Source: Strongylocentrotus droebachiensis (taxonomy: Eukaryota; Echinodermata; Echinoidea; Camarodonta; Strongylocentrotidae). From it: a DNA stretch of 64,000 nt. Shown here one piece after another: positions 60,501 to 64,000 of this stretch. A program made the translations under genes and the position numbers. The stretch spans positions 62,001-126,000 of the forward strand of contig JAVYIG010001046.1 of assembly GCA_035222895.1 (NCBI GenBank), read 5' to 3'. The notes below the pieces were generated by a model. That model was not told the origin of the DNA and searched no databases. It worked only from the letters and a program-made list of their open reading frames with translations. Numbering within the stretch: the first letter of the stretch is position 1; each line of letters opens with the position of its first letter.

Positions 60501-63500
60501 CATCACGGTGATCAAGAATCCCAGTTACCTATATAACAAACAATAATAATTAATGAATGAAAAAATAATGTATACATCATTAAATATAGGCGTATTCCTT
60601 TTAAAAGAGCACTGGTAGCACTCCATAAGAACGCGATCTTTGAAAGGCTAAACAATTATTAGTCTACACCTTGTGGAATATGAATGTGATTATAGCTAAG
60701 CCCAGAAACATATAAATTCGAAAAAACTCAATTTAGCTATGTTTGCCTTCAATACTTCCTATTTATTAATTTGTAATTTGATGCTTTTTTAAATTATTAT
60801 TCAAATTGGCTCCTCACTATAAAGAGGAAGAATTTATTACACACCTTTGCACGTTTTGCTAAGATGTCGGAAGAGTTGGCACTTCCTTCTATTGAAGATA
60901 GATGGAGTGGGTTCTGTCCATTGGCATTTGTAACGTCAACTAGGGCTCCTTCCTCAAGCAGTATCTTGACAATATCGAAGTCACCCTTCATAGCAGCAAT
61001 GTGCAAAGGAGTGTTGCCATTTATGTCATCCATATTCACATTGCTGTCTTGCGTTAGCAAAAACCTTGTGACACAAATATGGCCTTGTTCTGTAGCTAGA
61101 TGTAAGGCTGTCCAACCATTTGGTTTAGCTTCATTCACTTTTGCCCCGTCCTCTACCAAACATTTCGTAACATCGACATGTCCATTTGCAGCGGCCAAAT
61201 GTAATGCAGTCGATGCTCTATTCGTGCCCTTATGTACATCAGCACGATTTTGAAGTAGACACTTGGTGACATCAAGGTGGCCATTCTGGGCAGCGATGTG
61301 TAAGGCAGTCCAACCATCCTTATCTGCCCTTGTAACATCGGCTCCATGGCTAAGCAGAGAGTTTACGACATCAAGCAAACTATTCTGTGTACCGAAATGC
61401 AAGGCTGTCGAACCTTTGTCGATGGTAACTCGATTGATATCAGCTCCTCTGGTAATCAGAAGATCTGTAATTTCACTATGGCCCATGAATGCCGCAACAT
61501 GTAAGGGAGTGATATCATGAATATTTCCCTTATCTATTTCAGATCCGTTGCTAAGCAGATAATCGACGAGATGGACATGCCCCATTTGTGCTGCGAAGTG
61601 AAGAGCAGTCCAACCGACAGTATTGACATCATTCACATCAGCCCCTTGACCTACCAAATATCTTGTCACTCCCAATCTGCATCGCTTAACAGCAACGTCC
61701 AATGGGGTGCACCCGACTGTGCGTCTCGGTTTACTAAGAATCCAATCTCTGAAATCGAGATCACATGACGGATATGGGCTATGCAAAGCAATAATTCCAC
61801 TCCGAGTAGTATGAGCTACATCTCCATCTTGCCCGCGGGCGCTTTTGGTTTCAGCCAGGGGCCAGTTTTCGTAAGCAGTCTTTAGTACGGAGAATTTTTC
61901 GATTGGTGCATTATTTGTACCAGGTAAGTATTTATGCAAACCTTTTGCGACTTCATAATGACCATAATGTGTATCAAAGTGTAAGATGACTGAATCACTC
62001 TCACTTCTCTTATCAACTTCCGCTCCGTTACCTCGAAGAAGCTTTACCGTATCAAGGTCACCGTGACGTGCAGCCATATGCAAGGCGGTGGTTCCATCTA
62101 CATTAACTGCATTCACCTGTGCTCCTTGATTGATCAAATATTCTATGACTTCCCTGCTTCCGCATTCCATAGAATAATGTAGGGCAGTCCATCCAATGTC
62201 ATTCTGCTTATTCACCTCGGCGCCTCGTCCGATGAGACATTTCAAAACATCAATATGGCCACATTTTGTTGCACTGTGCAAAATTGTCCTACCAAACGAA
62301 TTGCTGGAATTGATATCTGCTCCTTGACTGAGCAGATATTCAACAAGATGGAGATGTCCATTCTTCGAAGCAATATGGAGGGCTGTCCAACCGAACGTAT
62401 CGGCCCTATCAACCTCTGCTCCTTGACTTATGAGATCCTTCATCTCGTCAAAGTCACCTCTCTCTGCAGTAGTATGCAGCTCTGTAAAAGAGATCGTATG
62501 GTCTAGCTCAATGTCGGATTCCATGCCTTTCAAAAATGTTGCAACGACAGCACAACCATTACAAGCTGCATGTACTAAAGCAGTATTACCACCATTATCA
62601 CCTTTATTAGAATCAGCTCCTTGACTTATGAGATATTTGGTGATATCAAGATTACCATACTGGGCAGCGATGTGTAATGCAGTCCAACCATGGTCATCTC
62701 CCTTATTCACCTCATCTACTTGACTAATGAGATATTTAGTGACATCAATATGACCATTGAAAGCAGCACTGTGTAATGCAGTCCAACCGTCATTATCTCC
62801 CTTATTAACCTCAGCTCCTAGGCTGATGAGAGATTTGGTGACATCAAGATGACCATTCTTGGCAGCACTAAGTAACGCAGTCCAACCTTCGTTATTACCC
62901 TGATTCGCATCAGCTCCTTCAGTGACGAGATATTTGGTGACATGGAGATGACCCTCGTGAGCAGCAAACTGTAATGCAGTCCAACCGTCTTTTTCTCCCT
63001 TATTCACCTGAGCTCCTTGGCTGATCAGATATTTAGTGGCATCAAGATGACCATTGAGAGCAGCACTGTGTAAAGCAATCCTACCGTCAGTATCTCTCTT
63101 ATTCACCTCAGCTCCTTGATTAATCAGATATTTGATGACTTCAAGATGACCCTCCTGAGCAGCATTGAATAATGCAGTCCTATCGTCGTTATTTCCCATA
63201 TTCACCTGAGCTCCTTGACTGATCAGATATCCGGTGACATCAAGATGAAACTCGAAAGCAGCATTGTGTAATGCAGTCCAACCGTTATTTTCTCCCTTAC
63301 TTACATCAGCTCCTTGACTGACGAGATATTTGGTGACATCAAGATAACCATTTTGAGCAGCAAGGTGTAACGCAGTCAACCCGGCTTTACCTCCCTTATT
63401 TACCTGAGCTCCTTGACTGATCAGATATTTGGTGACATCAAGATAACCTTTCTGAGCAGCAAGGTGTAATGCAGTCGCACCTGCATTATTTCCATTATTC

Positions 63501-64000
63501 ACCTCCGCTCCTTGACTGATCAGATATTTGGTAATATCTAGATGACCCTCCTGAGCAGCAAGGTGTAATGCAAACGAACCGTCGCAATTGACCTTATTCA
63601 CCTGAGCTCCTTGACTGATCAGATATTCGGTGACATCAAGATGAAGATTGAACGCAGCATTGTGTAATGCAGTCCAACCGTTATTTTCTTCTTTATTTAC
63701 TTCAGCTCCTTCACCGACGAGATATTTGGTGACATCAAGATAACCATTCTGAGCAGCATGGTGTAACGCAGTCCACCCGGCTTTACCTCCCTTTTTTACC
63801 TGAGCTCCTTGACTGATCAGATATTTGGTGACATCTAGATGACCCTCCTGAGCAGCAAGGTGTAATGCAATCGAACCGTCGTTATTAACCTTATTCACCT
63901 CAGCTCCTTGACTGATTAGATAATGGGTGACATCATGATGACCATGCTTAGCAGCAAAATGTAATGGAGTCCAATCGTCATCATTTCCAATAGTGAAATC
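57283..64000 (-). CDS. Ankyrin-repeat protein with C-terminal Death domain, 5' partial
   Basis: Exons 64000-60847, 60528-60316, 59438-59320 and 57544-57283 join in phase (0, 0, 2). The protein in the window has about 32 ankyrin repeats of 33 residues (pattern NKGDNDGWTALHSAAFNGHI), a break of about 70 non-repeat residues around base 61900, then a Death domain of about 80 residues (ILKLARRLPPDIWDSI to LVDKYLD). Ankyrin stacks bind proteins; Death domains pair with other Death domains in apoptosis and immune signalling. There is no transmembrane segment or kinase, so a cytoplasmic scaffold or adaptor is likely. Large families of this build are known from sea urchins. The start codon lies outside the window. 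Confidence 0.88.
57600..58990. other. Intron of the ankyrin-Death gene, no recognised element
   Basis: Apart from a C run at 57605-57622, nothing is recognised here. Confidence 0.5.
58997..59275. mobile_element. Fold-back element in the ankyrin-Death gene
   Basis: Ends TGGATGAACAGGAG and, reversed, TGGATAAACAGGAG, continuing through CATTGTTTGCG and CGACTTGCGCCAAA. It lies in the intron before the Death-domain exon. It has no ORF. Confidence 0.8.
59320..59438 (-). CDS. Ankyrin-Death gene, exon 3 in window
   Basis: Codes for KALVLYLLEHGAKLDIRD and GKLPVHYATNEVVRQIILS, a last ankyrin-like unit; donor GTAAGA splits a Ser codon. The acceptor (CTCGGAG at 59439) is the weakest junction here, and the exon may begin a little earlier. 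Confidence 0.72.
60316..60528 (-). CDS. Ankyrin-Death gene, exon 2 in window
   Basis: 213 nt, acceptor GTTATATAG, donor GTAAAG, phase 0 at both ends. It codes for one complete repeat (EGLTAIHLATQNGHKPVVES) and part of the next (GKTCLHEAIILSDHK). Confidence 0.85.
60847..64000 (-). CDS. Ankyrin-Death gene, giant ankyrin exon (partial)
   Basis: Open from the window edge to donor GTGTGT after GCA AAG. About 30 repeats. The part 62580-64000 is highly uniform in DNA, with a four-repeat period of about 396 bp (ENNGWTALHNAAF near 63680 and 63280); the part 60850-62450 is diverged. Confidence 0.92.

Noticed and set aside
60864..62624. + strand open frames opposite the ankyrin exon
   Set aside because: They are antisense shadows of the highly regular ankyrin codons, with no family match.

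Overview
The window is animal nuclear DNA, AT-rich and dense in repeats, with three intron-containing genes or gene pieces and many mobile elements. The best guess is a marine invertebrate deuterostome, most like a sea urchin. Reasons are a giant exon of near-identical ankyrin repeats joined to a Death domain, Tx1/L1-like and CR1/L2-like LINEs, a piggyBac relative, tRNA-derived SINEs and many fold-back elements. The species is inferred, not read.

Layout. (1) About 150-15390 and 20285-35150 form a large imperfect inverted duplication around a 4.9 kb spacer. Each arm carries exons 2-4 of a TenA/thiaminase-2-like gene: + strand at 523-8129, - strand at 30312-34708. Exon 1 of the right copy lies at 42557-42824; exon 1 of the left copy would lie before base 1. 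A decayed exon 3 fragment sits at 9612-9800. Each arm has insertions the other lacks, so the arms act as filled and empty sites for each other. (2) The left arm holds two near-identical Tx1-like LINE fragments in an AATC-type microsatellite, a hAT-like element with an 8 bp target duplication, a 15 bp minisatellite, a truncated LINE, a TA-flanked MITE and a small fold-back. (3) The spacer holds a LINE 3' end and an element with a GGGCACTT minisatellite. (4) The right arm holds a SINE and a Tx1-like LINE split by a TTAA-flanked piggyBac-like element filled with head-to-head minisatellites. (5) 35.8-42.5 kb, in intron 1 of the right TenA gene, has a full-length LINE (ORF1 with one stop, intact 984-residue ORF2) inside an older relative. 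(6) 43-57 kb has no recognised gene: three tandem units with a 610 bp inverted-repeat element in one, SINEs, a third copy of the inner-arm sequence, a tandem CpG-rich repeat and a 98 bp satellite. (7) 57283-64000 (- strand) is the 3' part of an ankyrin-Death gene that runs off the right edge.

The TenA copies probably act on thiamin or its breakdown products, and the ankyrin-Death protein is probably a scaffold or death/immune adaptor. Nothing links the two beyond proximity. All coordinates come from reading by eye; splice sites were checked for GT/AG and phase, and repeat-arm limits are good to tens of bases.
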